From positions 4,094,501 through 4,158,500 of the forward strand of contig CM075650.1 of assembly GCA_037953625.1 (NCBI GenBank): DNA of 64,000 nt, read 5' to 3'. Positions 35,805 through 48,600 of the stretch are shown here, piece by piece. Position numbers and translations under genes: made by a program. Source of the DNA: Crotalaria pallida. Lineage: Eukaryota; Streptophyta; Magnoliopsida; Fabales; Fabaceae. Each line of letters opens with the position of its first letter. The stretch's first letter is position 1. The notes under the pieces were generated by a model that worked only from the letters and a program-made list of their open reading frames with translations, was not told the origin of the DNA and ran no database searches.

Positions 35805-38589
35805 ATGATGAGAAGACAACAACCACGACATCAACAAGAAGAAGATCAAACATCACGCGCTTTACACGAACTCTCATCGTTGGTTCTCAACCTCCTCCGT
35901 TCACCACCAACGCCGTCGTTAACATTCTCCGATCACCCACCTCCGGTGACGGTGGTGCCGCCGCCGTCGTCGTCGCGGTCGTCGGGTCAGATAACGCCGG
36001 CGGGGTTTGCGTCTCTGCTGCTGGGGATATCGTTGGCTCTGATGCTTTGTGGATCGGTTACGTTTTTCATTGGGTTCATGTTGATGCCGTGGGTAATTGG
36101 ATTGGCGATGGTTTTTTATGTGGCGGGGATCGTGTCTAGTGTTTCTGTTTTGGGACGCGCTATTCTTTGTTATGCCACCGCGCCTTCTAAACCTCCACGT
36201 AAGGATATTCCTGGTAAGAGAAATTTTAATAAAAATTAAAAATTTAAATTAAAAAATGGATTTTTATTTTTGGGTTTTCCTAATGGCACATGTTAAGAAA
36301 ACATAGGATAAGTTTGTGTCAGGGAATGCTATTATTAATGAACATGAATTTTATGAATATATCATTCCATTTTTAATGCAGACACAGTTGTATTAGTCTT
36401 ACCATGTACTTTTTCTAGATATGAAGATGGTTTGTTATTTATTTTTTTGGTAAAGGTTGTTTTTTTTGTTTGACTTTATTTTGTGAAGTTTTTGGTTTGT
36501 TGTGTTGAAGGATTTTGTCTTAAAGTTAGAATTCCATGAACATAACATTAACACAAGGAGACAGGATTAAAAAAGGGAAAATTTGAACATTTTGATTCAA
36601 CTGAAAGTAACGGAAATTAACATAATAATAGAACATAGCATCATGATGATGTGTTTGATTCTGTTTTATTCTGTCTGCATACCGAATGCTATTGAAGTTT
36701 TTGTTGATTGAGGAAAGGGATTTGTACTCTATTGGGTAGGGAGTGGTGAAGGGAAGATGGACTAAAAGAGAAGTAATTGTAATTCAATTAGATTTTATTT
36801 GTTTTTTTTTTTTTTTTGGTTGAGAGTAACCCCTTCTATAGCTTTGGCCGAAATAGTTAGTTCTTGAGAGCCGGAAAAACCGGCTGGCTCAATCCCGCGT
36901 GATAAACAGGTCGACTTAGGAACAAAGGTGCCACCCGAATAGACCCTAGGCCATTTGGTTCTGGTCTGATCAGGATACCGGCCAGCCCGGGCCATAAATA
37001 CCTATCCGATCAAGTTAAAATGTTGGGTTGTTACCGGGCTTGGGTAGCTGTTTTTTGGCTCAAATTACCCTCGGGCTTTTTTTTTTGCTATGCACAATCG
37101 AGCCCAAGCTTGAATTGGACTGATCCGATCTCAGTTGGGTTGCCTGAATTGTCAACAACACTTTCATCGAACAGCTTTTATTTTTCAAAGCCTTCTAATT
37201 TTTGGTCGAAAGCTTATGTGTTTTGCAGAAAGCTTAGTTTAGGTGGTTTTTGGATTGTCTTTCATTTTTATTTGTTTATTTCTCATTCATAATTATAAAA
37301 AGGCACTTTTGGGACGAGTGCTTGCTTAGGCACATGACCCTAAGAGTTTAGTCACTCACGTATTGGGTAGAAGGGTACCCGAGAACTATAAAAGTACGAC
37401 TTTCCTTATTTACAATTTTGGCTGGTTGGGCGGGTTGGCTGGAATTTTTTACTTTCAAATCAGTGTTGTGTGGGTGATGTCATCCACTATCAGAAAATTG
37501 AAAATTTTATAGAACTAATCATACTGTATTAGATGCTTGGGTTTTTCTTGCATTAAGATTATTATCTTATCTTGTTAAACAAGCATTTTCTGCGGGAGCA
37601 ACATGGATGCCTCCTCTCCCCAGTCATGTAATTCTCAATAGGCATATTGCTGATACTTAGTTACAATGCAATATTCATGTAAATACTGAATTTTGTTTCA
37701 CCGTGAAGGATCCAAGAAGTTAAAAAGAGGAAGGCATAGGATATAGACACATTTTTTATTTATTCTCCTGCTTTGATGTGGTTGTACACTTCATAGTTGT
37801 TTGACTTGTTTCTATAATATGTCTGGCTTGGTTTCCCTTCAGGGCAGGGGTCCCTGGAAAATTACAAAGGGGTTGTGTTAAAGTTTTCTTGTTTCATTTG
37901 TAGTTTCCTTTCTAGAATAGTTGAAAAGTAGGTACTTCCACCATCAGTGTTCTATGTTCATATTCTGTTGAGGCAATGGAGTGAAAGTTTTACGAAATTG
38001 GCATAAGATTACTCACTGTATGGTTAATGAATATAAAAAATGATGGATTTCACAAAGCCTCAGATGTTCCGAAAAGGTTCAATTGGACTCAATAGTTAAA
38101 CAGTGGCTATCATAAGAGATTTTAACTAGTCTCTAAGTTATTGTTTTGTTTACTGAAGAGCTGGATGTCACCAATGCTGGTCATATCAGTTCTTTAATGT
38201 TGTGCCAACCTAGCTAAGTTGGTAAATTTAGCTCCGCTTTGAATTTTATTCTCTTTTAATTTGCTTCAGTTATTGCTTGATTTTAACTTTTGATTCATAC
38301 GTAAGTCACATATTCTATCATAATTCATATCTATAACAAACTATTATCATCTAAATCTTTTTTAATAGGTTTGCCTTTTTCATTATTTTTAATGGAATTT
38401 TCAAGTATTCATTATGAATTCAATTCAACATTTGATGAATGCTTCATAGACCCTGATATGTTATCTGATTGTATAACTCGTGTTGCAGCCTTTCATTTTT
38501 AACTTTCAGTTTCCTATTACTATTTGTATCATGAGTGCCTGATTGCTTAATGCCGAATTGTTTTTGTTGCAGCGTGGAAGCTTTTGTGA
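35805..38589 (+). CDS. Small plant-specific two-helix membrane protein
   Basis: The frame from ATG 35805 encodes a polar, Ser/Pro-rich N-terminus (MMRRQQPRHQQEEDQTSRAL, then ALHELSSLVLNLL). Two hydrophobic segments follow, GFASLLLGISLALMLCGSVT and WVIGLAMVFYVAGIVSSVSV, and a short basic tail. Read straight through, the frame stops at 36239 after an AT-rich NFNKN tail. A consensus donor (CCTG/GTAAGAG, 36213/36214) and an acceptor at 38571-38572 (TTTTTGTTGCAG/CGTGG) join in phase to give DIPAWKLL and a stop at 38587-38589. I prefer this spliced form: exons 35805-36213 and 38573-38589, 141 residues. The downstream ATG is used because the upstream in-frame extension is CT- and A-rich leader. Known homologues are uncharacterised transmembrane proteins; the role is unknown. 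Confidence 0.75.
36796..37015 (-). mobile_element. Retroposon-like repeat with poly(A) in minus orientation
   Basis: A poly(T) run at 36799-36819 is followed by a GC-richer body (GAGAGCCGGAAAAACCGGCT, CCCGAATAGACCCTAGGCC), so the minus strand ends in poly(A), as a SINE or 5'-truncated LINE would. It lies in the putative intron of the membrane-protein gene. No target duplication was identified and tRNA boxes are not evident, so the class is unresolved. Confidence 0.4.
37016..38560. other. Intronic sequence of the membrane-protein gene
   Basis: The rest of the putative 2.36-kb intron. 37290-37400 has the repeat-like phrase GGGACGAGTGCTTGCTTAGG. No other coding region or RNA gene was recognised. 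Confidence 0.4.
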
Positions 38590-40007
38590 AGAGAAAAAAA
38601 TGGTGAAATTGAAGAGTAGGGCGTTCTGTTTTGTGCTGCTGCCTCATGCAACCTAAAGAACATTAAAGATAACAAAGCTTCTCCTCTTATATGCAGGAAT
38701 CATGGATAATTTTTTTTTAAGGTTAAACTTTGTGAATATGGCTTTTCTCTGTTCATTAGAAATAGAGGCAGATAAAATTATGAAGGTATTAGGGGTTGTT
38801 CCCAGCTTCCTTCATTTTTCAAATATTTTTGTTCAAGTTTCATGTTAGAACATTTGTAAATTTTTTTGTTTTATATATGTTAGAATTTCCTTTTGTTTCA
38901 GTTTCTAAATATAGAAAGAGGAGGTAAATATATGATTAAGCTCCTGAGATCAGTGGTTGTACCAAATTAATTAAGAAGAGTATTTGGAATCAAATGGTTG
39001 CATCATTTCATGTCTATAGCTGCCACAATTAGTTTTTTTGTTGATGTGGATTATGTTTTTCGGATCTTCAGAAAGAAGTTATGCCTTTGTGACTTTTGAA
39101 TCACTAATTTGTACAAGAAATTAGTGTTTTCTAGCTCATAAAAATTTTGATCTATAATTTTATTTTGTACAAACATATGTTTAATCTATAATGAGGTCGA
39201 TTGGAATTTTTAGGGATATTTTTCAGATTTGTACAATCTTAAAAGATAAAAAGTAAATAACAGATAAAGATTAACTTTTTTTAGTGTATACCAAGGTTAT
39301 CCTTGAGCCGACAGTCGAAGATTACCCTTTTGAAACTTAGAGATCATCGAAGTGAGTTTTGCTTTTATCGACAAAACATTTTCTATATTCACGATAGGAA
39401 TCAAACTTCTGATGTCATGCTTAAGGGATGCAGTCATTTACCAACTATGCAGAGATAAAGATTAACTTTATTCATTTAAAGAGAAAGTTGTCATATTTAA
39501 TTGTATGAATAATATTGTTGTTGAAAGTAATAGGTTTAAATACATATTTACTTGTTAAAGAAAACAATAACAATTATGGAGTGGATGTAATTCAAAATAG
39601 AAGAATTTACATAGAGCTTTGGGGTCTAAACCATGGGTCTAAGTAGTTCACCAAAAAAAAGATATAAACCATGGGTATGAGTAATTCTATTTGAAATGGG
39701 TAGTACCTGTATGAGTGATAAAATAGAGGACAAGTTCAAAGAACTCTGCTTTACTACGCAAAAGTGACACTAGTATAACAGTTAGGACCACCGTGGGTAT
39801 TGTTTCTTCATTCATGTGTTGCATCTTCCTCTCCAGAAGTGATTATCATTTTAGCCAAATACTTCCATTCTTCTGTTTCAACTTGAATGAATGATGTGGG
39901 ATATCTTAGAGAATTTTTCTTATGTCATTATCATCATATTTGATATTGAATTCTTCTGTTGGTTAGGGATTATAGAAGAAGAATATGTTACTAATCTTGA
40001 GATTTAG
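38590..40007. other. Probable 3' UTR and intergenic sequence
   Basis: 38590 to about 38950 is probably 3' untranslated sequence of the membrane-protein gene. The rest is AT-rich with no gene seen. Confidence 0.35.
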
Positions 40008-40063
<56 letters not shown>

Positions 40064-40064
40064 T
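40008..40064. repeat. (AAT)n microsatellite
   Basis: About 18 perfect ATA/AAT triplets in tandem. The open frame through it gives only a poly-Asn run and is not a gene. Confidence 0.9.
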
Positions 40065-40365
40065 ATTAATATTTGGAGATGCCATGTTATGGTTCCTAGC
40101 TACCAATGCAATGAAAGATCTAAATAAAAATGTTACTGTCGATTCAATAGTTTTACTTTTTCCTGTATTATATGTTGAATGTTAAAGCTCCGGTCTTTAG
40201 CTGACTCTGCTACTGAACAGTGTTCTCAGGTTATGATGGTCTATATTTTGCAGATTTATTTATTTGATTTTTATAATTAATATGTTGCAGGAAAATGAAG
40301 ATGAACAAAGCTAGCTTCCCACTCAAGTAACAAAGCTCATCACTCACACTTTGGCATTGGCTTTA

Positions 40366-40508
40366 TCAAAAAGCGTGGCCCAGTGTACGAGGCTCCCACC
40401 TAGTGGAGTCTGGAGAAGGTAGATGTACGCAACCTTACTGCCTTATTCTCGCAAGCGAAGAGGCTGTTTCAAGAATTCAAACCAGTGATCTCTTTGCCAC
40501 AAAGCAAC
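40366..40508 (-). mobile_element. Au-like SINE, minus orientation
   Basis: On the minus strand: GGTTGTTGCTTTGTGGCAAA, then a degenerate box B GGTTTGAATTC, GAAACAGCCTCTTCGC, AAGGTTGCGTACATCTACC and GGGAGCCTCGTACACTGGGC. This series matches the Au SINE family of flowering plants as I remember it. It lies immediately upstream of the F-box/LRR remnant. Confidence 0.7.
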
Positions 40509-40509
40509 A

Positions 40510-41945
40510 ACCTTCTAGTTATTCAAATTCCAGGAAGAAGTTTCAGGGCCTACACAATTTCATTTAGCCGAAGAATGCTGGGACTTAGTGTTCAAATTAC
40601 GAGTTCTTCTGGTGCTCCTCAAACTCTGGCAAGGTTGATTTCTCTGGCAACCATTTCATCAACAAGTCAACAATGCATCACTTTTCCAAAAACTCTTAAG
40701 TTCCTCGAACAACTAGTAATCCTTGGTTGCGACTTCATAACCCAAGTTGGTAATGCTTGTGCCATCAAGTGGAGACCCAATTTGACTTCTTTGGGTAATG
40801 ATTGTAGTGTTCAAGTCATTAGTTCAGTTTCAATTGCTTCCTTGGTGAGTTTGAAAAGCTTGACTTGCATTGATTTCTCTTTCATGGGTGTCCCTGATGA
40901 GTTGCTCTTTTCTATAGAAGAGGCAGGTCTTCCATTGAGGAAGCTTGTCCTCCAAAGTTGTGGAGAATGCTGGACTCTCTTACTTACTGTTAAAATGTCA
41001 ACTTCTCCAATGCTTGGGTCTTAGGCCTAGCTCACTGTCTAATAGATGAGCATATCAGCGAGCTGAGTTATCCGTGTTTCTCACTAATTTGATGGTTACT
41101 ATAAACCTCGATGGTTATGAGATGCTCACCGATTTAAGCTTCTATGCACTCGCCAGGAAGCAGGAACTGTAATTTGCTTAGTGATATCATAATGAGGGGA
41201 ACATCCATTGGAGAAAATGGGGTAGATGATTCTATTGTTGTAAAACTCTTGAGATGAAGTCTCTCCAATTGGCTCACGATGCAAAGTTGGGGGATGAATG
41301 TATCAAAACATTTGCCCCAATTTGCAGCAGCTTGATTTATGCTATTGCAAGGGCATCTCAGAAGAAGGTGCTGTCGAAGTTTTAAGGAGTTGCTCTAAGA
41401 TCACGCATTTGAACTTGTTCTTCTGAGTTGGAGTAAAGAATCTATTTGGATTGAACTTTCAAGTTCCCAAGTAAGAGTTCTTGACCTTGTCATTGTCAAA
41501 TGTTGATGACGATACCCTCTTTGCCATCTCCAAGAGTTGTTGCAGGCTGTTGTGCATAAACATGGAACTTTTAATCTAACTATAATCTACTAAGCTAATC
41601 AAGCTAGCTACAATCTAATTAAGTTAAGCAAGTAACAAGTAGGAGAGCTTTGCTACAAGTAATCAAGCTCCTGAGAGTTACTGCTTTGAGCTGAGCTACT
41701 GCTGTGTTGGTTGCTTGTGATGCAAGCCACACGAATTCAACCAGCACCTTCCAATAAATATCACAGAAAAGGGAGTGAAGAACGTGGCAGAAAATTGCAC
41801 ACGACTGAGAGAGATACACTTGAAGGGTAGTCATAGAGTGTCTGCTGATGTTGTTGCTTGGATGGTATTTTCAAGGCCATGATTAAGAATTTGATAACTG
41901 CTCCCCCTACTTTTCGTCTTAGTGCCAACCGGAATAATGAGTGTA
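40510..41945 (+). pseudogene. F-box/LRR-repeat protein pseudogene (legume-type)
   Basis: Broken frames translate to leucine-rich repeats of an FBL-type F-box protein: LTCIDFSFMGVPDELLFSIE and EEAGLPLRKLVLQSC (40860-40965), HISELS (41050), YALARK, MRGTSIGENGVDDS (41195-41230), KSLQLAHDAKLGDECIKTFA (41254-41312) and VKNVAENCTRLREIHLKG with RVSADVVAWMVFSRP (41768-41880). These proteins normally recruit substrates to SCF ubiquitin ligases. Stops and frameshifts are frequent, no F-box is visible, and foreign sequence at about 41548-41744 replaces part of one repeat. It ends just before a Helitron start at about 42033. Clearly non-functional. Confidence 0.8.
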
Positions 41946-42032
41946 TAGGATAATAATGCCTTTAGATGTGTGTTGTTATAGGTATGTTTGTCAACAAGAG
42001 TTTGAGTTGAGTGGCTATGGATATGATATACA

Positions 42033-43776
42033 TGTATATATTAAAATAGGTGAAGTTGAAGGGTATTTTTTACTTTCCCTCCATGATAGTTTTCCCTTCA
42101 AATTTGTTTCTAATCCTAGCCATCCATTGCAAATAGATCACATCCTTTCATATCCCTCCTAAATTTCATTCTAATCCTAGCCATCCATTGCAAGTAAATC
42201 ACATCCGTCCATATATTTTTAATCTTTTCATTTTCCTTTCGTTTTATGACTGCTTACAATTGAAACAGTTAGTATTTTTCATTATTTCCTTTCAATTGTG
42301 ATGCAACAAATGCTATTCTGACCGCTTACAATTGATAGTCATGAAAAGCTTGAAAAGTGACAAGGTTACATTAAGCATATGAACAGTTAGTAATTTTTTT
42401 TAATTGGTAGAAAGCCTTCCTTTCAATTAGTATTTTTTCCAATTTTTTTGGTATTTTTAAGTGTTTGAATTTTGCTCAAACATTTCTTAATACAGAGACT
42501 TGAGACTTGATGGTGCACAAAAGAAGATCAAAGAATGTGAAGAAGTAAGTGAAATTCTTTTCAATATTGCGTTGATCTTTAACACAATATTTCTTCTCAA
42601 TATTTCTTTTTTTATAATATGTTGATCATGAAAGCCTTCCTTTCAATTTATCATTTAAATTTTTGTTTAAACATATTACCTTGATGATTTCAATGAAATT
42701 CACTTCTTTGGTGACCAAACTTACAAGGCAGTCCATCAGATTATTATGCAAATTTTTTATTTTATCAAAGCTACTACCCCTCTTGGCCTCTACAATATGC
42801 ATATATATATAAATGCTTGGTCATTTTATTTTCTATTTAAAGCTTATTTGTTACCGGCCTTTCGTCTTTCAATGAGAATTTTTTTTTATTTTTGGTATCA
42901 AAATGCCACTTGCAAAAAAAAACCGTATAAAGAAGGAAACATTGGTTGTTTGAGCATATGAACAGTTAGTATTTTTTTTATTTTTTATTTTTTAAATTGG
43001 TGGAAAACCTTCATTTCAACTGAAATTATTTCCTTATTAAGTATATTTTATTTCCTTATTTGTCATAAACATTAAGCATATGAACAGTTAGTATTATTTT
43101 TTTTTAATTGGTAGCTAGAAAGCTTTTTCATTTTTTTTGGTATTTAAGTGTTTGAATTTTGCTCAAACATTTCTTAATACATGGTCTTAAGACTTGATGG
43201 TGCACAAGAGAAGATCAAAGAATGTGAAAAAGTAAGTTAAATTCTTTTCAATATTGCGTTGATCTTTAACACAATATTTATTTTTTTATAATATGTTGAT
43301 CATGAAAGCTTTCCTTCCAATTTATCATTTAAATTTTTGATTAAACATATTACCTTGATGATTTCAATTATTATTATTATTATTATTTGGTATCAAAATG
43401 CTTCAAGTTGCCTCACAAAAGTTGTTGTAAGTTGTAACATGCAAGTTGTTGGCATTTTTACCCAATTCTGGATGCTGACACGAATCCTCTTTCTTACTTT
43501 AAATTATTCCTTTAATGCCCAAATAACTGTAAACATGTGTGTATAATAATATTTCCTTTCAATATTGTGTTGATCTTTAACACAATATTTCTTCTCAATA
43601 TTTCTTTTTTTATAATATGTTGATCATGAAAGCCTTCCTTTCAATTTATCATTTCAATTTATTCAATCACATGTAAATAAAATTAATGTTTAATGTTTAA
43701 ACAAATGGAAAGCCCTTAAAAAAATGGAAGGATAGCAAAATTTAAGACCCGTGCATCGCACGGGCAATTTTCCTAT
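42033..43776 (+). mobile_element. Degenerate non-autonomous Helitron
   Basis: The 3' part has the hairpin CCCGTGC-ATC-GCACGGG (43748-43764) followed by CAATTTTCCTAT, where intact relatives end in CTAG or CTRR. The 5' part, TATATATTAAAATAGGTGAAG with the TTTCCCTCC words after it, resembles the start of the next Helitron at 43842, but the terminal TC is not preserved. The interior shows a 690-bp-spaced duplication: an exon-like CTTGATGGTGCACAA...AATGTGAAGAA/GTAAGT at 42506-42547 recurs at 43193-43232, and a third partial flank lies at 43548-43660. No Rep or helicase is present. Confidence 0.65.
43748..43764 (+). repeat. Helitron 3' hairpin (degenerate element)
   Basis: CCCGTGCATCGCACGGG, a 7-bp stem with a 3-base loop, at the expected distance before a Helitron end. 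It parallels the hairpin at 49019-49035. Confidence 0.75.
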
Positions 43777-44994
43777 TTAATAAAAAAAAAACAGCTTTAT
43801 ATATTAGAATTTTTAATAATCATGCCTAGAGCTGATGCTAATCAATATATTATAAAATATGTGAAGTATGAGGGCATTTTTGTTTTCCCTCCTTAATCCC
43901 CATTATTTTCCCTCCTAACTATACTTTTCCCTCCTAAATATGCCATTAATGATTTTTAACCTACTAACATCAACTTTGAGGGTAAATATTGACTTATAAT
44001 CTGAACCGTTCATAGTGAATTCTAACATTAAATCTGACCCTTTCATCTATTTACTCATAGATCTTCCTAAGCTTATTTGAAAAGCAAACTTTTCATCTTC
44101 TGGGACTGATCGTTGCATTATTGTTCTCATCTCTTTCTCTCCCACTCTCATCATCTCACACGACTTTCTCTCTCTCTCTCTCTCTATCATCCTCTCACCA
44201 CCACACAGCCACCGAGAATCGCGGCAGCCACCACCACCATCCGATCACCTCATCCATTTCTCTCTTCTTTTTTCTCTGTCTCATTCGTCTCTCTTCCTCT
44301 TTCTCCACCACCACCACCATACGCGGCAGTCACCACCACCATTCCTCTGTTTCGTTTTTCTCTTCTAATTCATCTTTTTATTTTCTATGTTTTTAGGTCA
44401 CAAGAACATCATTTCAAAAATTAGATTTTTGAGGAATGTGTGATTTTTATTTTATTTAGACTCCCTGTGTATATGCATACTTTGGTCTATTTTATTTAGA
44501 GTTTTGATTTAATTTATTGTCTTTGTTAGAGTTTTGATTTGGTATTTACCTTAGTTAAGGTTATAAAGGGAGTTTTGGTTTTGGTAAATCAAGCATGCAA
44601 AGGGGATGGTTTTGGTAAATGCTCATGTTTAGGTTTTTGCTAAATCTCTTATTGAGGTTAATAATGGTTTTTTTTATATATATCTCGAGTATTATTCATG
44701 TATCCTGTTTATGAGGGTTTTCCTCATCCTTTTTCTTTTATTGGCATGAATTTTTTAATACCATATTTGATTGGCATGGATTTGAATACCTGTTTATGGT
44801 GTTGTTGGATTCATGGTGCACTACAAGAATTTTTCGAAATAGGGAATTTTGATACTATAAAAAATACTTATTATAAGCAATACTGAAGAAGGTAGAAAAT
44901 ATTAGAGCGGAATTTTAATATTGCTAACATTATGAAATTCCAAAGCAGATGAGTTTGCTAGAAAATATCAAAGCAACTTCGGAAGAAAAGCTAA

Positions 44995-45632
44995 AGAATA
45001 ATGAGTGCATGCATGCTTGCATACCTGCACTACTCTTTGCAGGTAAATTTAATCTTAACAATAATTATTTGTTTTATGGGTTTCATTGTTTTAGGATTTT
45101 TGGAATAAGTTGAATAGAGATATAAGGTTGTGGTCATTTGGCACAAAAACTGACATTCAGCTACTACTTTCATCACTACATCATCTAATGTTTTCTTCAT
45201 TGTTGATCTCTTATAGCTGCAAGTTCATTGATCTTCATTAATTTTATGCAAATAACAGGAGAACTAACATGGTTGTATGTTTCAATTAACAGATTCTATG
45301 GCCTAAGAGTAGATGGTATGTTGTTCCAATTATGAGCCTTATAGTAAGCACACATGTGAAGAAAGCCTATCAGAAAGCAAGATTATGCATTAAGCCAGAC
45401 AAACTGTAGAGAAGAGGAGCAATAGTCCAACAGAGGCACATAGCACAGAAGGCTTTCTTCAATCTTCAGGTATGTAAAATATACCATATATCTCATATCC
45501 TATCATTAAGTTTCTTCAAGGCAATAAAGTAGAAACTATAAACTGGGGATCAATGCTAAAATTAAGTTCACATCTTCTATGTCGGAACAGGATGCATGGA
45601 CCTCATTCATTTTAGATGATGTTTCCTTTTAA
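44995..45632 (+). pseudogene. Captured auxilin/JAC1-type J-domain fragment with a stop
   Basis: Exons: one ending at 45042 (…LHYSLQ), 45293-45469, and 45591-45632. The second encodes ILWPKSRWYVVPIMSLI, then VKKAYQKARLCIKPDKL, a TAG at about 45407, and RRGAIVQQRHIAQKAFFNLQ. The third gives DAWTSFILDDVSF and a stop. This order (ILWP-x-SGW-x-PVP, VKKAYQ, HPDKLQQRGA, EAW) is the C-terminal J-domain of plant auxilin-related proteins such as JAC1, which help Hsc70 uncoat clathrin vesicles. Here the HPD motif is KPD, losing the essential histidine, and a CAG glutamine codon has become TAG. Introns are kept, so capture was from DNA. Confidence 0.8.
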
Positions 45633-48600
45633 AAAGTGGATGACTCTAATTCTTGGTAAGTCAATTTTGGTTTATAGCTCATGGACAAACACTAAGCTAC
45701 AAATTTCAATTGTGGAAGTTTTTGTTGCTATAAAGCAAATGGACGTTAAGTCCATGAAATTTGAAAATGACATATCATATGTACAAATACTTGAATGTTG
45801 GATATAATGTTTAATTTTTATTCCAGTTTGTATCATAAATTGTTTAATGCTTTTGTGGGCATTACTTTGTGAGTAGTTCACATGAAGTTATTTAATTGGT
45901 TTCATTATTTGACTTATCTATGCTGATATGGAATCAAGAAATAAGTTTTTACTTATTGTTATTCAATCCTGTTTCATTCTAATCTCCTCATCAAGTGTAG
46001 CCATTCACTTTTTGTGTGTTGTTATATTGGTGTAGGAGCATATATAGCAGTTGAGGGCGGTTCTCAGATAAATTTTTTTAAATCAATTGCAAGCTTGGAT
46101 CAACCACACGTTATTCCTTCCTGCCCCCACCTTATCTTTTCTTTTCATATATAAGCACATGTTGTTGTTGACATTATTGATAAGGTAAAAGTAATGCTCA
46201 TTTGTTATTTATTTTTTATCTTTTTATTTCATACAGCGTGCTGCATTTTTTAAGAATGACAAAGAAATGAAAGCTGCATATTCGGTGGCAGCAACTACTT
46301 ATTCCCATTAATGAAGTTTCGTGGTGGATGAATCTTTAAAGCGTTAGAGCAATGCCTTTTGTAAGAGGTACAAAAGCCGTTCGCAGGCTTACACCTAACT
46401 GCTTAAGCTCTTGCTGAAAGTTGGTCTCTTACATGGTGTCAAAGCCTCTTATTTGTATGTTGGTCTCTTACATGGTGTCAAAGCTAATATGTGAAACCTA
46501 CAGGGCCTTAGGGTGAAGCATGAGGGTTAGTTTACCCTCTTAGCTTGTGTGGTCACTAGAGTAGAGTGCAAGTAGGTCATGGTGTCCAAGAATGTCAACA
46601 AGAATGTTTTCACTAAATTCTTGTAGTGACTGAAATTAGGTATGCACAAACTAAATTTTTCACTATCCTTACTCTGCTTTGTTAAACCTTCCATATATTA
46701 TATCTTAGTCTAATCAATAAAAAAAGTGCATTTTCTCTCAAGCTATGAAATTTGTTAGAATAGCATTGGCACAACCTAACTTATAGACGGCTCACCATAT
46801 AGAGCATTTTCCTGTTTTTAATTGTTATATAAGGTGTGATTTCTCTAGCCAAAGTTTTGATTCTGCATTTTCTTGTGTCGTGTTTAAATATTTATTTATT
46901 GATGCTATGAACTCTGCTTAAACAAAGTTAGTTCTATTTTGTTTTGGGTATGATTCTGATGTGTTATTTGCCTTTGGTATAGCTTTTAAGCTACCCCCAA
47001 TTGACCATTATTATTTATTTTTTTATATAACATATTAAATATGCACATAAGTAGCCTTAGCTTGTAATGTAGAATATTTCCACTGCTTTTCGTGATGGAT
47101 ATGAAGTTGTGAATGTTATTATTCACTTGATCTTTCATTTGTCAGCTTTTACTTATGGAGGGAATCAATTAGGATATTTATGGTGGAATAGCTGCCAAAT
47201 TTTACTTCAACAAAGGTATATGTTAAATAATTTATTAGATATTTCAACTAGCTACAAAATAATTCAGCATATTTAATTTTTTTCAAATCTTTTTCTTATA
47301 TCATTTACTTAACTTAAGCAGTTGCTATTATTTTGTTTTTTGTGAATGATGTTATTGGATGTGATTATGAGTCATTGCTTGATTATTTGTTTGGGCATAA
47401 AACATTGTTTAAGGTGGAGATGGAGGCTCAACAAGTCATGGAGTTTGTGTTGAAAAGGATCCAATAGCTTAATTTGATCTTTCAGAAGCAGATTTCATAT
47501 TTTGATCCAACTTATATGTTAAATAATTTATTTGATCTTTGCTTTTGACTTGTAATTTATTTGATGCAGGATGTTGACTTTGTTAGTTTTTATTTGGGTA
47601 GCTCCAGCAGGAGGATCAAGCTTCATGTTACTCATGCAAAGAGGATCTGGACGATGACTTTGTTGCTTTTTATGGGGGAGCTCAATCAATAAGATCAAGT
47701 TATAATATGCTGACATGAAAGCCAAAGATTTTGATATAGAGCCATTTTATACATTGCTCGCTGTTAAGCTAAAGAATGATTGTGGTTTTTTGTGATCATC
47801 ATATACATAGTTGAAGTGCTCCATAGCTATGTTACGGAGGAACTTTTTTAATTTTGGTTTTTAAAGCTGTAAGTTGTAAAATAGGGCTATATTTTGTTTA
47901 GGATGCATTTGTTTAGGTTTGGATGCTTTGTATATTCTCACTTGGAACTTCAAACATATTTGCCTTCAGGTTGTGTTGTAAATGTGTTATTTTTCCAAGT
48001 TTAGGAATTGGATTTGATAGCCTAATATTCAGCTTGGGTGAATTATGTCTGAATTTCAAAATCACAGTTTGTCAAATTTTTGTCTTCAGTTTACGTGGTC
48101 TGGGTGTATGCATGTAATGACCTCCTACGTATATGCATAACAGAGTTCTTTTGAACCAAATAGTGATAATGAGTGATGTGTATTTAAATGAAGGATTTAA
48201 TTTGGGGTATTTGGAAGAGTGAACTTTAGTGAGATACGTATTACACTGCGTATACTTTAGATCTTGATTTGAGTTAGAAAACAAATGCATTTGGTGCAAA
48301 ATACAAGGACTTTCTTGAGTAGCTTACGTAATATGGGCTTTGATTAATGATTTTTTTTCTCTGTAATAATACATATGGCTTCATTGTGTTGTACTTAAAT
48401 TCTACAATTAGAAAAGCTTATGTAGGTATCATGAGAAGCCTTTTGAAGAAAGGTTATTTGAAATTGTTATATTTTGTTATTTTTTCTTCAAATCAAATGC
48501 AATCACTGATGTAATTTTTATTCAATTGCTAAATTCTATTATATGTATGTCATCTTTCTTTTTATTTTCTTTAATTACAGATTTTGATCCCGTATAATTT

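Noticed and set aside
37020..37292. 90-codon frame downstream of the membrane-protein gene
   Set aside because: No family signature, no leader, and it lies inside the predicted intron next to a retroposon-like repeat.
39985..40185. Poly-asparagine open frame
   Set aside because: It is created by the AAT microsatellite.
46420..46500. Repeated TTGGTCTCTTACATGGTGTC suggesting a retrotransposon primer-binding site
   Set aside because: It resembles the plant TGGTATCAGAGC primer-binding phrase only loosely, and no LTR ends or polymerase genes are nearby.
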